From Azolla pinnata (Eukaryota; Streptophyta; Polypodiopsida; Salviniales; Salviniaceae), in assembly GCA_037176905.1 (NCBI GenBank), contig JBBBWG010002704.1, positions 1 to 32,702 of the forward strand: a stretch of DNA of 32,702 nucleotides. The letters are read 5' to 3'. The notes beneath the pieces are model-generated. The model was not told where the DNA came from and searched no databases. It saw nothing but the letters and a program-made list of their open reading frames with translations. How positions within the stretch are numbered: position 1 is the stretch's first letter; every line of letters begins with the position of its first letter. The translations under genes and the position numbers were made by a program. Shown one piece after another: positions 17,927 through 27,627 of this stretch.

Positions 17927-20900
17927 CTAGGCCTTTGCCGATTCGAGGACGCCGGCCTCCTTGGCGCGGATCTTCTCGTACAACTCTCGGATCTTGAGGC
18001 CGACGATGGTCTGGAAGAAGCCCGTCCCATTGTTGCTGCCGGGGAAGTCGGCGTGCTTGAGCATCTGCTGCGTGATCTCGCCGTAGAACTTGGTCGAGAT
18101 GTTGCTCAGGTGGCTCTCCACGTAGATGAGCTCCTCGAGCTTGTCGAACTGGCCATCCATCTCCACGATCGACACCTGCAACGCAAGGGGCTCGATGACA
18201 ATTCCAGACAGACAGACAAAATAGAACAAAACAGACGAGGTGCCGAGCTGGGAAAGAGATAGAGGAGTTGACTCTTGATCATCAATCAATGTCAGAAGCA
18301 AGCAAGACATGCATGCAGAAAACATTGGACATAAGGTGGTAGGGGGAAGCATTTATGAGCCAAGATTTCCCTGTCTCCGAGTCCCCAGATTGCTTCAACC
18401 CCACCATGCAGCATCGCATGCAAGTTAATCACTTTTCTTAACGAGATCGATTAGAATCGCTTCCCCCCCCCCCCCCTCCCCCGCATGCAATCTTAGATCA
18501 GGCGCTGCATTTATTGCGTTTCTCCACACATGCAGAGGATGACGACGATCGGTCTCCACCAACCCTCGCCGAGCTTAGCATTGATTACGTTCTCCATGCA
18601 ATGATCATCTTGCACCACCACCACCAACAACAACAACAACAACAAACAGCCTAACCCCTGATTGAGCTAGCATTCATTACGTTCTCCATGCATGCAAACG
18701 ACGATCCACCACCCTCATGCTTTGAATCTAACAGTGCAAGATGCAGAGAGAAGATCGGTCGTTCCCTATTTGTCTGGGCGAGTTAGAGACGAAGAGTTTT
18801 TCGGTCTCCACGTTGTTCTCCGTACCTCGTTGTCGTAGTAGACATCTGGGCCATACGCGAACTTGATGCCCGGGTACGAGCACGTGAGCTTGCGGCCGCA
18901 GGGCACCCACGAGATCGTGGAGCCCTCGTCGAAGAGGTACGTCGGCTCGAAGTTGGGCACGCCCTCCTTCATGATCATGCGCACTCGCAGGATCTTGCCC
19001 TCGTTGTCGTCGGGGATGAGCTGCGTGGGCAGCACCTGGATCACGACGTCCGCGTGCTGCTTCTGCGGATCTGCATGCAAAAAATATGTTTTTAATTGTC
19101 GAGATTAGTTCTTACTAGAAGAAAAGCCAGAAAACCCCGGAGCCCCGACTAAAACCTCTCTCTCTCATGGGGAACCATGACTAGTGCTCTCAAATCATCA
19201 GCACTAAACCCTAAACCCTAAACCCTAGAATCACAAACCTGCCCGCATGAGCAGAGGCAGAGGTGGAACCGACGCGGGACCAGTGTTCTGAGATCATTTG
19301 AATCCTTAATTAAACCCTCCTTAAACCCTAAACCCCCCAAATAACCCGTTCAAACCCCTCATGAGAGTATATAACTATGACCTACATCAAAGCCAGAGCC
19401 CATCACCCTAACCCTAACCCTAACCCTAACCCTAACCCTAACCATAGGTATAATTAGTGGCCAATGAGTTGTGATGATTGGTGTAATCCATCAATCATCG
19501 CAATTCCGATCGAATCGTTTAAGAGCCTACTTGGATGCTATGCTGGAATCAATTCCCCTGGGTACATACCAATGTATGCATCAAAGTCGGGTTTCCGTGC
19601 CGCAATGCTCGCCTTGATGCTCTCCAGGCTGTGGCCCCTTTCCGCCATGTCGCGCTGATTCGATTCCCAACAGCCATTTACATCGCCGCGGCGCGGAGGC
19701 AGTTATAATGTCAACACAGAAATTATCAGTTCATGGATCGATCGATCGGCAACCTGATTATGGAAGATTTCTCCCCGGCGATGATCATCCTAATCTAGTG
19801 TGGCGCAGGCCGATGATGATCGATTGTAAAGCACACGATTTAACTTGATCTAATAATTATGTGTAGCTGAGGTCCTAATTAGGCCTGGATCCTGTGACAA
19901 TTACCTGGATTTTCCATGCGAATTTCACCTCGTCACTGATGTCAAGGTAGATGCTGAAGTCGAGAAGCTCCCGGACCCTCGGATCGTACCTGTTGCAGGC
20001 CGTGGAGCATTGATTGATCAGAGAGCGCAAAGATTAATGTAACATTATTGAAGAAGAAGCACAGCATCATGCGGCACAAATTGCAAGTAGAGATCAGCAG
20101 ACATGGTATGATGAGAATCGGTCACGGCCGCATGAGAGGTATTAAAGGTCCTGATCATCGGGAATTCGCCTGCTGCGAAGGCCCCAATTATAGTCAGAAA
20201 AAAAGCTGCATGTACTGTTGGGGGGGCATGCGTGTAATTAGCAAATCATGAGAGGCTGCAGCGTTTCGCATGCAAACTTGGGGTAATTGCATGCATCAGG
20301 GAGGGGGAGGGGGGGGGATTAGACCTCAAACTCGCTGCTGCATGATTAATTTTAGCCTGTAGGTAGGAAGTGGCCGGGGGAGCAGCTTGCTTAATCAGCT
20401 TGATGAGGAAGTGGGGACGTGAGCTCAATTAGCCTAATTAGCCTAATTAGCCTAATTAGGATGGGGGGGGAGCCGCTTAGTATTTAGCTCAATCAGGAAA
20501 CGGAGGGCCGCATCTGCTTAAATAGCAAACATAATCAGGAAACGGAGGGCAGCTCAATGAGCAGCATGCAGCTGCTGATCTACAGCGCGAATCGATGATG
20601 ATCGACCGATCGATCGACCGATCTTAATGGGCCCAGAGTAAAACGGCGGCGTCGATGATTCGAGGAGACATAAGAATCTCTCACCAATCATTAAATCAAG
20701 CAAGCAAGCAAGCAAGCAAACGATCAAACAAACAAGCACACAAACGATCAAACCAACAAACGAAAGGAGGTATCGCGAGGGCGGAGCAGCAGCAATGCAG
20801 AGGAGCCGGGGGGGGATTGGATCAAAACCAAACAAGGGAGACAAACAAGCAGCAACGAATCGCATTGTTTTGCTTGTTTTGCGGAACCGAGCAAAGAGCA

Positions 20901-22460
20901 GCAGCAAGGGAAGGCATGCGAATCAATCTGATCGATTTGATTCGATCCGATCCGGCAAGCAAGCAAACAAACAGTAATCACATGGAATGATGGATGGATG
21001 GAGGGACGGACGGATCGGGCAAGCAAATGAGCAACGAACAATGAAACCAAACAATTAGAACAAAACAAGCGCAAAGACGATGAAGCATTAAACGAGCAAC
21101 CAACAATTAAACCAGACAACTAAACCAAAACAAGCGCAATGCGATGAAGCATCAAATGAGCAACGAACAATGAAACCAAAAGTCAATTAAAACAAAACAA
21201 GCGCAAATACGATGAGCAACCAACAATGAAACCAAATGTCAATTAGAACAAAACAAGCGCAATGCGATGAAGCATGAAATGAGCAGCAAACAATGAAACC
21301 AAATGTCAATTAAAACAAAACAAGCGCAAATACGATGAGCAACGAACAATGAAACCAAACAATTAGAACCAAACAAGCGCAATGCGATGAAGCATGAAAT
21401 GAGCAACGAACAATGAAACCAAATGTCAATTAGAACAAAACAAGCGCAAATACGATGAGCAACGAACAATGAAACCAAACAATTAGAACAAAACAAGCGC
21501 AATGCGATGAAGCATGAAACGAGCAACCAACAATGAAACCAAATGTCAATTAGAACAAAACAAGCGCAAATACAATGAGCAACGAACAATGAAACCAGAC
21601 AATTAGAACAAAACAAGCGCAATGCGATGAAGCATGAAACGAGCAACCAACAATGAAACCAAATGTCAATTAGAACAAAACAAGCGCAATACGACGAATG
21701 GAATGGGAATCGGAATGGGAATGGGAATGGGAATGGGAATGGGAAAGCGAATGCGAATGCGAATGGGAGTGGACACAACATATTACAAACATACAAACAA
21801 ACAAACATGCATACATACATACATGGGGTGGAGGCCCTCGATGACGAAGATCTTGGGCGGGAGGATGGTCTCGGGGGGGTCGAGGAGGCCGGTGACGTGG
21901 TTGTAGATGGGCTTCTCGATGGGGCGGCCCTCCTTGATGGCCTTGACCTGGTGGTACATGAGGTCGAAGTCGTTGGCGCGCGGATCGAGCGCGGTCACGC
22001 CCTTCTCCTTGCGCCCCGTGCGGTCGAGCGAGTGGTAGTCGTCGAGGCAGATGACGGTGGTCGTGTCGCTGATGAGCGTGTTCGAGTCGGGGTTGCCGCC
22101 CTTGGGCGGGCTGGCGGCGCCGCCGAACACGCTCGTCAGCCGCCGCATGAACGTGCTCTTCCCGCACCCCGAGTCCGCCGCGAGCCCGATGATCACCGGC
22201 GCCGCACTCTCCGCCGCCGCCATGCAGTACAGCCTAGCAGCGTTGCTGCTGCTAATGTTGCTGCTAATGTTGCTGCTGCTGCTGCTAATGTTGCTTCTGC
22301 ATGCTGGCATCGGCATGATCACCGCGCTCCCGCCCCCGTAGAAGCCCATCTTCGACGCCCCCGCGCTGCCGCCGCCGCCGCCATTGCTGCTGCCCGGTGC
22401 CGCCGGCACCATCATCACCATCATCAGCTTCGCCGTCGCCGTCGCCGTCGCCGCCGCCAT
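17927..22460 (-). CDS. PRK: Phosphoribulokinase, chloroplast precursor, 5 coding exons
   Basis: Exons on the minus strand: 22460-21823, 19989-19905, 19654-19570, 19070-18826, 18175-17927; all introns GT-AG, phases join exactly, 433 residues. PRK phosphorylates ribulose-5-phosphate with ATP to ribulose-1,5-bisphosphate in the Calvin cycle, in the chloroplast stroma. Residues 1 to about 85 are a low-complexity Ala/Ser/Gly/Asn transit region. The P-loop GLAADSGCGKST is at 92-103, followed by TVICLDDYHSLDR, DPRANDFDLMYHQVK, KPIYNHVTGLLDPPE and VIEGLHPM. Regulatory Cys99 and Cys138 (39 apart) and the pair Cys327/Cys333 keep the exact spacing of the thioredoxin and CP12-responsive cysteines of spinach PRK (16, 55, 244, 250). 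The C-terminus has IYVESHLSN and ADFPGSNNGTG. No defect is visible. A second Met at residue 80 is followed by the same AAA start. Confidence 0.97.
18176..18825 (-). other. PRK intron 4
   Basis: A 650-base intron with GT-AG ends on the minus strand. It contains a C-run (about 18463-18483 on the plus strand), CACCACCAC/AACAACAAC tracts (about 18613-18650), and the repeated phrase GCATT.ATTACGTTCTCCATGC near 18578 and 18671. No coding signal. Confidence 0.8.
19204..19227 (+). repeat. Telomere-like array (CCCTAAA) in PRK intron 3
   Basis: Three CCCTAAA-type units, the last ending CCCTAGAA. On the sense strand of PRK they read TTTAGGG. A further pair, CCTTAAACCCTAAACCCC, lies at about 19318-19337 in the same intron. 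Confidence 0.85.
19406..19441 (+). repeat. Six perfect CCCTAA units in PRK intron 3
   Basis: Six uninterrupted CCCTAA hexamers, the complement of TTAGGG, lie in intron 3 (19071-19569), about 180 bases from a CCCTAAA cluster in the same intron. Both telomere repeat types therefore occur in one intron. Confidence 0.9.
19655..19904 (-). other. PRK intron 2
   Basis: A 250-base intron with GT-AG ends on the minus strand (donor GTAATTG, acceptor ending in CAG via exon start at 19654 for the next exon). Contains GATCGATCGATC near 19736; nothing else recognised. Confidence 0.75.
20424..20460. repeat. AATTAGCCT tandem repeat in PRK intron 1
   Basis: Four units of about nine to ten bases, AATTAGCCT, end in AATTAGGAT. 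It is one of several small repeats in the first 700 bases of the intron (19990-21822); two AATCAGGAAACGGAGGGC copies follow at about 20491 and 20533. Confidence 0.8.
20697..20765. repeat. CAAG/CAAA tetranucleotide repeat in PRK intron 1
   Basis: (CAAG)5-6 grades into CAAACGATCAAACAAACAAG-type units. Similar CAAGCAAACAAACAG runs recur at about 20956-20975. Confidence 0.75.
21030..21697 (-). repeat. 120-bp dimeric tandem array in PRK intron 1
   Basis: The phrase CAAGCGCAA recurs at 21066, 21131, 21198, 21254, 21321, 21374, 21441, 21494, 21561, 21614 and 21681. From 21254 the spacings alternate 67 and 53, so the true repeat is a 120-bp dimer of two related monomers, present about four times in its regular part plus older, less regular units. 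The 53/67 difference comes from an extra GATGAAGCATGAAA-type segment. Because 120 is a multiple of three, one minus-strand frame stays open through the array, but it is not in frame with PRK exon 1. Confidence 0.9.
21698..21770. repeat. GAATGG hexanucleotide microsatellite
   Basis: About eleven GAATGG/GAATGC/GAATCG hexamers sit between the dimeric array and the PRK exon 1 splice donor (GTATGTATG, starting at 21822), with a CATA tetramer run at 21786-21824. Confidence 0.85.
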
Positions 22461-22615
22461 TCGATCCCGATCCCGATCCCGATCCCGATCCCTTGCGATC
22501 CAACTCCCCTTTTTTGCTGATTATCTAATCTCACGCAGCTGCTCCTCCTCCTTTAACTTACCTTCTTCTTCTCACAATCTTCTTCCTCTCCTGCTTCTTT
22601 CACAAATCTTCTCTT

Positions 22616-22715
22616 GCTTGCTCGCTCGCTCGCTTGTGTGCTCGCTTGCTCGCTCGCTCGCTTGCTTGCTCGCTTGCTTGCTCGCTCGCTCGCTTGCTTG
22701 CTTGCTTGCTTGCTC
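22616..22715 (-). repeat. (GAGC/AAGC)n tract in the PRK 5' leader
   Basis: About 25 tetranucleotides GCTC/GCTT on the plus strand (GAGC/AAGC on the PRK sense strand). It lies 155-255 bases before the PRK ATG and just downstream of a TATA candidate, so it is probably transcribed as 5' UTR. Purine-rich leader repeats can affect translation, but nothing here shows that. Confidence 0.8.
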
Positions 22716-22727
22716 GCGCTGGATCTG

Positions 22728-22740
22728 TATATATATATAT
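22728..22740 (-). promoter_or_regulatory. Candidate TATA box of PRK
   Basis: TATATATATATAT lies about 270 bases before the ATG at 22460 on the minus strand. If used, it would give a 5' UTR of roughly 240 bases containing the (GAGC)n tract. It is the only TATA-like run in the immediate upstream region. Confidence 0.4.
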
Positions 22741-23042
22741 GTACACCACCACTAGAGATCAGAGGAGGCTCGCTAGCTCGCTAGAGTGTCGTCGTCGTCC
22801 AGGAGGAGCAAGGGAAGGATGATCCTGGCGCTGCGGATCGGGTGATATCAAGCGCGCGCCTCTGCAGAAGCTATAGCTGATCCCTTGCCTTTCCTGTCTT
22901 CCTTCTCCTTTCCCCTTCTGATCCCTCTCCCTCTTCTGAATTGAAGGCGGAGAGATGGAGATTGGAGAGATTGGAGGATGTGGAAGGGAAGAAGGGGGGA
23001 GGAAGAGGAAGGAAGGGGATAAAGAAGCATTTGGGCACCACA

Positions 23043-23074
23043 CACGTGATGTGGGCCCCAGGCCCTGACACGTG
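23043..23074 (-). promoter_or_regulatory. Paired G-boxes upstream of PRK
   Basis: Two CACGTG palindromes (23043-23048 and 23069-23074, the second as GACACGTGTC) lie 26 bases apart about 590 bases before the PRK ATG. Between them is GTGGGCCCCAGG, with a TGGGC site-II-like core. A GGATAAAG I-box-like motif lies at about 23017. G-boxes with I-boxes are known light-response modules of photosynthesis genes, which fits PRK. Their use here is inference. Confidence 0.5.
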
Positions 23075-23152
23075 TCGCCCCTCTCCACCACTTCCCTCTC
23101 ATCTCTTCCACTCCAACATGATGGATGCTCTTTGGGACATGCTACCATGCCC

Positions 23153-23185
23153 AACCCTAAACCCTAAACCCTAAACCCTAAACCC
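23153..23185 (+). repeat. Telomere-like array (CCCTAAA) upstream of PRK
   Basis: Four consecutive CCCTAAA units and a partial CCC. Located about 690 bases upstream of the PRK ATG, just beyond the G-box pair. Confidence 0.9.
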
Positions 23186-23221
23186 AGGGATCTCCAATGT
23201 CACGATAGATAACGAGGAATA

Positions 23222-23264
23222 ATCTTGTTGTTGTTGCTCTTGCTGCTGTTGCTCTTGCTGTTGT

Positions 23265-23326
<62 letters not shown>

Positions 23327-23370
23327 TTTGTTGTTGTTGTTGTTTGTTGTTTGTTGTTGTTGTTGTTGGT
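23222..23370 (-). repeat. CAG/CAA trinucleotide tract
   Basis: About 48 triplets of TTG/CTG/CTT on the plus strand, which read as CAA/CAG/AAG on the minus strand. It could encode a polyglutamine run, but the frame is only 79 codons with no conserved flanking domain and lies in the upstream region of PRK. I treat it as a microsatellite. Confidence 0.8.
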
Positions 23371-23775
23371 GTCCCTCGATTCCTTGCCCACCTTCACCTG
23401 ATCCGATCAAGTCTCGAGACCTTGCGATTCACAATCAGGACAAACGATGAGAATGTGTGGACGCCGGCTCCTTCATTCCGTTCATCATCAGCAGGCCAAG
23501 CCGCTTATTATTATTATTCCTCTCGACATGGTGCCGCATTGCCCGACGACAACGGTCCCACAGACTCCCTCCCGCTTCTTATCGCTTTCTCTTTTCTCCC
23601 CCGAACGGCACTCGGTCGCCTCACATTGTGGGCTTATCCATCGGGGCCAATCGAGCTCACAGTTTTGTGGTTCAAATCCTCACTTGGTTTTGCTTTATCG
23701 AATTCGCAGCTCGATTATATGTATGGTTCGAACGTGGTGATTCGATGACTCAGTTATCTCATTCATGGCTTCATC

Positions 23776-23822
<47 letters not shown>

Positions 23823-24254
23823 CTCTTTCCCTATTCCTTCAAACTTGTAATCTTTTGAAGCTCCTTGTGTAGTGCTTATCTCATGGGCCCTGCCTGCCAA
23901 TCTTTACACAAGTCCTTTCTTTGTTCTTAATGGAAACACTTTTCGAAGTAGTTCTTCTTAATAGCACGAGCTGGGCCGCAGTCGCAGCATGGAGTATCTC
24001 AATTTAAAAGCCTCCGCAAAATTTAAAAGCCCTTGATGAGTTATATAACAAGGGTTTTCGAAAAAAAAGTCCTCTTAGCACAGCGTTCGAAGGTTAACAT
24101 TGGTAAACTTTGAATATTATCTCGCCAATTAGGGATTAATTAATGGTGCTTGTTTCAAGGGGGCCCTAGCAAAAAAAGATTATATGGGTTTAAGTGACAT
24201 AGAAAAGATAGAATGTGAGGAAACACTTCACATGCCAAAATGCTTGCCTAGAGT
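23371..24254. other. Intergenic stretch with a (CT)n microsatellite
   Basis: No gene is supported. Several frames of 97-134 codons overlap here, but they shadow each other and show no conserved motif. A (CT)n tract runs from about 23779 to 23819. From about 23940 onward the base composition becomes AT-rich and resembles the transposon flank. Confidence 0.4.
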
Positions 24255-24480
24255 TGTGTAGCCAAATGGGCACCATAGTGTTAAATGTCTAAGAGTAAAG
24301 TTACTTTAGCCAAATGGGTGCCATAGTCCGAAAGAAACGTCTAAGAACAAAATAGGGCGCTTGGCATACAAGTTATTAACAACTAATTAATGAATCTAAA
24401 TAGAACCGAGTTTCCGGTTCTTCCAAATCTGGCATCAATATTCTACCTTCTTCAACCAGCATTTTACATTCATGGAGCTC
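24255..24480 (+). repeat. LTR of the third Gypsy copy
   Basis: The stretch contains two copies of GCCAAATGGGCACCATAGT (about 24262 and 24308) and ends TTCCAAATCTGGCATCAATA, TTCTACCTTCTTCAACCAGC, ATTTTACATT. The last blocks match 31960-31990, and the terminal AGCATTTTACATT matches the left LTR end of the deleted element (1657-1669). The gag relic downstream on the same strand supports LTR identity. The left limit is a guess. Confidence 0.5.
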
Positions 24481-24719
24481 CACCATGAACTTCCAAGAAG
24501 TCACACATAGCAACAATACATGCAATTGCCCCAACACGATGATGCTTCACTCTGCACTTTGAAATCCTATCAACAAAGTTCCAACAACTCGAACAATCGA
24601 GCCATAACCTAGTGGAGCAAATGCTACATGTCATGATGATAACAATTGAACAACTCAAACCAAGCACTTTTAGCAATGTTAGCACCGATCAATAACACCA
24701 CCACCAGAATAGACTCAAA

Positions 24720-25660
24720 AGCCCAGCCGAATATATTTTCTGGCTTACCCACAGAGGATTAATTGGATCATTTTGTTAATATTGCAAGATACCATCGTTG
24801 GACAGAGGATCAAGAGTACAATAGAAGAGAGGACATTGCTTGATGGCATAACTCTGACATGGTTCATCTAGCGAGACCAAACGATACAAGGTAATTGGTC
24901 ATCGATCAAGATGAAGATGATGGAAAACGTTACACATGAAGACGTGGTGCAGACAACACTACAACAATTGGAGCATCTCGACAGCAAAACATATGGAACC
25001 AATTGCTCAATTTGGGGTCAAAGTCACTCAATTATTCATGTGCATAAACCCAACCATGTCTGACAATATGAAATTGTTCCTCTTGTGGCCAAGATTGCGC
25101 CATGATCTCGCGAGGCCCGTCAGGGATCAGGCACCATAAACATTTCGCAATGAAATTCAAATCGCTCAAATCATGGAGGTTGCAAAAGTGAAAAACATTA
25201 CAACATCGCCAACCTTCAACTCAGTCATAAACAGGCAACCGGATAGTGGGCTAAGTCCAAAAGACACAGATGTACAAAACGCCCAAAAAACCTATGGGTG
25301 GCAACTCCCAGAAAAAGACGGATAGGGGTGACCATAGTGTTTCTCCATTGCAAAATATGTGTGGTTGTATCAGATGAAATTACAAGAAACTCAACTATCA
25401 ACTCATCAAAGCCAACCAGCTACACGCATACTCAAAGTGTGCAAATTACCTTGGCAAATGCAGCCTCGATCGCTAAATTGTAGGAAAATATTCAAGAGGG
25501 ATGGTGAGGGATGGTGGTAGAAGAACAATGTCCTCACATGCAAGCATCAACATCTTCAAATGGACTAGTATGTTCCACTATGATGAGAGTAGGGGACTGC
25601 ATATTGTATGGAGTTCTTTTAGATCCGGGTAACACGATTTCATACTTTAGGCAAAGAGTT
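24720..25660 (+). pseudogene. Gypsy gag and protease-start pseudogene (third copy of the family)
   Basis: The region follows the 1720-2820 gag segment by segment: RTLLDGITLTWF (about 24822-24860) corresponds to RTLLDGVAAT; FLLWPRLRHDLARPVRDQAP (about 25078-25137) to LMSRLHQDIARHIHDQ; KDTDVQNAQKTYGWQLPE near 25261-25314 to the pre-knuckle segment; and VQITLANAASIAKL (25439-25480) to VTLADVASLSKL. The zinc knuckle at about 25338-25380 is ruined. Unlike the first copy it continues to VLLDPGNTISYF (about 25613-25648), which resembles the active-site strand of Gypsy proteases with a DPG triad. Stops and frameshifts are frequent. Confidence 0.65.
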
Positions 25661-26559
25661 AGCGGCATGATTAGAGCTCATAGTAGTTAGTACTTGCATT
25701 AGATTCCATAAAGAATTAGTAGCATGATTAGAGCTTACAACAGTACTTCCAGAAAAAAGGAGAAATTTATTTGATCCGAGTACTTAAATTAGTTTTTTGG
25801 CGATAACAAAGAAATTTACAAGTCACATAAAAAAGCACTTTGCACGTTTTTCATTACACGACATCATGTGAATTTTACATGCATTTAGGTATCCCAGCTC
25901 AAATGGGTTTAGGAAATACTTAGCTAAACTGTTTAAACCTAAACCATTTAGGAAATGTCAAACTTAAATCGTTTTCAAACCTGTATGGTCAAAACTGGTT
26001 ATGCCTAAACTGATTGAGTCCAAACTGGTCAAGAAATGGTGAATCAAGGCCAAACTTTCAATTTTGTGAATATTATAATTGAGCATTTAGTTTTCAAAAT
26101 TTAATTTCTTAGTTTGCGAACAAGTTTGGAGCCGCTTAAGGAACAGGTTTGGAACCATTTACTAACCGACTTGGAGTCGGCTGAACCAGCAATGCTTCAA
26201 ACTGAACCAAACTTGAACCAAACCGTTTAAAAATGAACCGAACCAAACCAAACCGCTAACCTCATAAGCTACTTTAAATTGGTTAAACGGTTCGGTTTGG
26301 GTTCAAGACGAAATGTTGTCAATACATACATGCATTTTGTATCTTCCCGCATCAATTGTTTTGCTATTACTTTGGGTTGTAATTGGTTTTTAAATATCGG
26401 TGCCCAATTGCATTTTTACTCATAACATTTAGTCCTCTCTAGAACGCCTTCATATTCATTCCTCTTTTCTTCATCACTTCAAACCCTTCAAGTTATGCTA
26501 GGTGGTGCGCATAAATCAAACCCTTCAAGTTATGCTAAACAAGACAATAATTCAACCAT
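25661..26559. other. AT-rich stretch between two Gypsy relics
   Basis: No coding motif. A local duplication (GCATGATTAGAGCT near 25667 and 25725) and a run of AAACCGTTT / AACCGAACCAAACC-type phrases (about 25910-26310) are visible. The latter looks like a low-order degenerate repeat of AAACTGGTT/AAACCG words. Confidence 0.45.
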
Positions 26560-27048
26560 TAGGTGGTGCTAGGTGGTACGATGTGACAACCGATTGTTTG
26601 AACAACGTTCAGAGCGGCAACAACTACTAGCTAGGTCAAGGTCGTCACCCACTTATGCATCAGTAGTAGCACAACTCCAAGGACAACTTATACTCCAATT
26701 CCAACAGATATACCTACACCGATGGAGATTGACATAACATGTAGAAGAGGATCACTATCAGATAAAGAAAAACAATGACATCGAGTGAATCGACTTTATT
26801 TATATTGTGGTGGTCTTGGGCATATATCAATAAACTGTCCCCATAAGCCAAGGCGCCAAGTACATCAAATCACTACTCTTGATAAACCTGAGTCATGTTC
26901 TATAAAGACATGTAGCAATGATTTAAGTAGTCCAATATTGTCAAATAAATTTGAGATATTAAGTCAACTTGAAGAAGAGGTAAAAGTAGTATGTCCAACC
27001 AGCCATTTGGTTGGACCACCAAAGATCATTTCAATCAATTCCTCGTAA
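26560..27048 (+). pseudogene. Chromovirus-like gag C-terminus with broken zinc knuckle
   Basis: One frame reads TPMEIDITCRRGSLSDKEKQ, an in-frame TGA, then a knuckle segment YLYCGGLGHISINCPHKPRR (about 26800-26862). The first knuckle Cys is Tyr, leaving CX4HX4C. The PMEID...RRG.LS..EK order followed by LYCG..GH....CP is the style of Tcn1-like and other fungal or vertebrate-type Ty3/Gypsy gags. It differs from the gag family at 1720 and 24720, so this is a second Gypsy lineage. Confidence 0.65.
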
Positions 27049-27099
27049 TGGTTTCATTTCATCCAAACAAGTCAGTGATGTGTTTTCCACTCTAGTTCA

Positions 27100-27627
27100 A
27101 TTAAGTACTCAAGTGGTAAAGACATTCATGTGTCTCTCTTGGATATTGGTGCCAACTCGTGCTTCATGGATCGAGATTTTGTCATGACACATAACATAGT
27201 TTTAAACAAATGTTTCTGTCTAGCCCCAATAATAGTGATTGATGGCCGACCAATTGCCTCTGGAAACATAGTTGAAGAATCTGAATCACTTCAAGTAGTA
27301 TTAGGGAACTTAGCATGTATGATAACCTTCAATATCATAAGCAGTCCTAAACATTCTATTGTCCTTGGATTACCTTGGCTTGAGTTACATAATCCTAGTA
27401 TTGATTGGCTAACACAAGAAATCAGTGATAAAAACCTAATTAATATACAGGCCCACATCATAGAAACTATATCTCAGCCTCACAATATTTTAACAATCTC
27501 TCTGAAGGAATTATCTAGAGAAGGGCAAGAGGAAGAAATGTTCCTATTTGCAGTGATGATCAACCCGAGTAGTAACTCTGAGAGTACATCACCAAAGAAA
27601 CTCCCGAAGAAGTATGAGAGAATTTAG
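27100..27627 (+). pseudogene. Chromovirus-like aspartic protease region
   Basis: The open frame 27130-27627 starts SLLDIGANSCFMDRDFV; the catalytic triad is D-I-G at 27142-27150 where D-T/S-G is normal. It goes on to SIVLGLPWLELHNPSIDW (about 27358-27411), the conserved end of the retropepsin domain in Tcn1/Sushi/Tf1-like elements. It is the longest intact piece of the relic at 165 codons. The Ile in the triad suggests loss of activity. It is followed directly by the RT region in a shifted frame. Confidence 0.75.

Noticed and set aside
21239-21820. Minus-strand frame of 193 codons as a gene of its own
   Set aside because: It consists of the 120-bp array in PRK intron 1 plus the GAATGG and CATA microsatellites and has no homology or independent promoter; kept only as a finding.
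21663-22520. Plus-strand frame of 285 codons rich in Arg, Ala and Val
   Set aside because: It is antisense to PRK exon 1, which has a fully conserved protein on the minus strand; the high GC third positions of that exon keep the opposite frames open.
23344-23858. Overlapping plus-strand frames of 97-134 codons between PRK and the right-hand transposons
   Set aside because: Three frames are open at once, there is no conserved motif, and the longest runs into a (CT)n microsatellite; no gene supported.
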